From the NCBI RefSeq assembly GCF_937616625.2, contig NC_065577.1:23635501-23699500 (forward strand): DNA of 64,000 nt, written 5' to 3'. The DNA is from Mercurialis annua (Eukaryota > Streptophyta > Magnoliopsida > Malpighiales > Euphorbiaceae). Position 1 is the stretch's first letter; every line of letters starts with the position of its first letter. Positions 63,197 to 64,000 of this stretch are shown here, piece after piece. The notes below the pieces were generated by a model. That model saw only the letters and a program-made list of their open reading frames with translations, had not been told where the DNA came from and ran no database searches. The translations under genes and the position numbers were made by a program.

Positions 63197-64000
63197 GTGA
63201 AACATTTAGATTTGTTTCGTAACATTATAAACTTTTGGCTTAAATTGCTAAAAAGGTGAAACGCTTGGATTCGTTTCGTAACGTTTGTAAACGTTGGGCT
63301 TAAATTGCTAAAAATGTGAAACACTTGGATTTGTTTTGTAATGTTTGTAAACGTTTCGCTTAAATTGATAGAAAGGTAAAACGATTGGTTTTGTTTCGTA
63401 ACTTTTTTAAACGTTTGACTTAATTCGCTAAAAAGGGGAAACGTTTGGATTTGTTTCATAACGTTTATAAACCTTTGGCTTAAATAGCCAAAAAGGGGAA
63501 ATGTTTGGATTTGTTTCATAACTTTTGCAAACGTTTGGCTTAAATCGTTAAAAAGGTGAAACGTTTAGATTTGTTTCCTAACGTTTGCAAACTGTTGGCT
63601 TAAATTGCTAAAAAAGTGAAACGTTTGGATTTGTTTCATAACGTTTGTAAACGTTTGGTTTAAATTGCTAAAAAGGTGAAACACTTGGATTTGTTTCGTA
63701 ACGTTTGTATAGGTTTGGCTTAAATTGCCGAAAAGGTGAAACATTTGGATTTGTTTTGTAGCGTTTGTAAACGTTTGGCTTAAATCGCTAAAAAGTTGAA
63801 ATGTTTGGATTTGTTTCGTACCGTTTCTTTATATTTGGCTTAAATCTCTAAAAAGGTGAAACGTTTGGATTTGTTTCGAAACGTTTGTAAACGTTTGGCT
63901 TAAATTGCTAAAAAGGTGAAACGCTTGGTTTTGTTTTGTAACGTTTGTAAACGTTTGGCTTAAATTGCTAATCATGGGAAACGTTTGGATTTGTTTCGTA
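63197..64000 (+). repeat. Higher-order satellite unit, partial (804 bp), unit 7
   Basis: Follows the same unit from its anchor to the window edge, so the array continues beyond the window. It has GGATTCGTTTCG and TAAATAGCC, which groups it with units 1-3 and 5 rather than with units 4 and 6. Confidence 0.9.

Noticed and set aside
267..63519. Dozens of minus-strand open frames of 60-238 codons with a 20-residue period (for example 23203-23919)
   Set aside because: The monomer is 60 bp, so any stop-free frame repeats as 20 codons. The frames are broken at irregular places by half monomers and point changes, many starts are ATG formed from ACG by CpG decay, and no promoter or gene structure accompanies them.
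15185..64000. Direct repeats that might suggest a CRISPR array
   Set aside because: The units are contiguous with no unique spacers, the array runs for tens of kilobases, and the embedded element is a plant-type retrotransposon.
1..64000. Telomeric repeat array or ribosomal DNA
   Set aside because: No tandem TTTAGGG and no rRNA-like sequence is visible; a single GTTTAGGG inside the LTR is not a telomere repeat.

Overview
The window looks like plant nuclear heterochromatin. Almost all of it is a satellite DNA array with a monomer of about 60 bp, always in the same orientation. One complete Ty3/gypsy LTR retrotransposon and one orphan fragment of a related pol gene interrupt the array. There are no ordinary host genes, RNA genes or CRISPR arrays. 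The plant assignment rests on the Tekay/Del-like chromovirus, with its C-terminal chromodomain, 2.86-kb LTRs and initiator-Met tRNA primer site. The species cannot be named from the sequence.

Layout: 1-2301 is diverged satellite. 2302-13443 is the retrotransposon on the minus strand: 3' LTR 2302-5162, polypurine tract 5163-5170, gag-pol ORF 5279-10246, primer binding site 10567-10578, 5' LTR 10583-13443. It is bounded by a perfect 5-bp target duplication, GTTTC. 13444-14868 is more diverged satellite. 14869-15184 is a decayed RNase H fragment of a second, related element. 15185-64000 is uninterrupted satellite, roughly 810 monomer equivalents.

The satellite has nested, increasingly recent amplification layers. 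There is an older relationship at a shift of about 16.3-16.6 kb (26.9-34.2 kb with 43.4-50.6 kb). A 2633/2574-bp tandem duplication lies at about 18.29-23.50 kb and a near-identical 7481-bp tandem duplication at 29259-44220. The right end (48083-64000) is a higher-order array whose units measure 2776, 3016, 1885, 2776, 1885 and 2776 bp plus a partial unit. The last four full units form a tandem duplication of a 4661-bp short+long composite. Homogeneity rises from left to right, and both transposon-derived insertions sit in the diverged left part.

No gene network is present. The retrotransposon encodes all enzymes of its own replication cycle in one open frame, and its chromodomain fits with insertion into silent chromatin. 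The many short open frames over the satellite, mostly minus strand with a 20-residue periodicity, are best explained by the monomer length being divisible by three, not by coding function.
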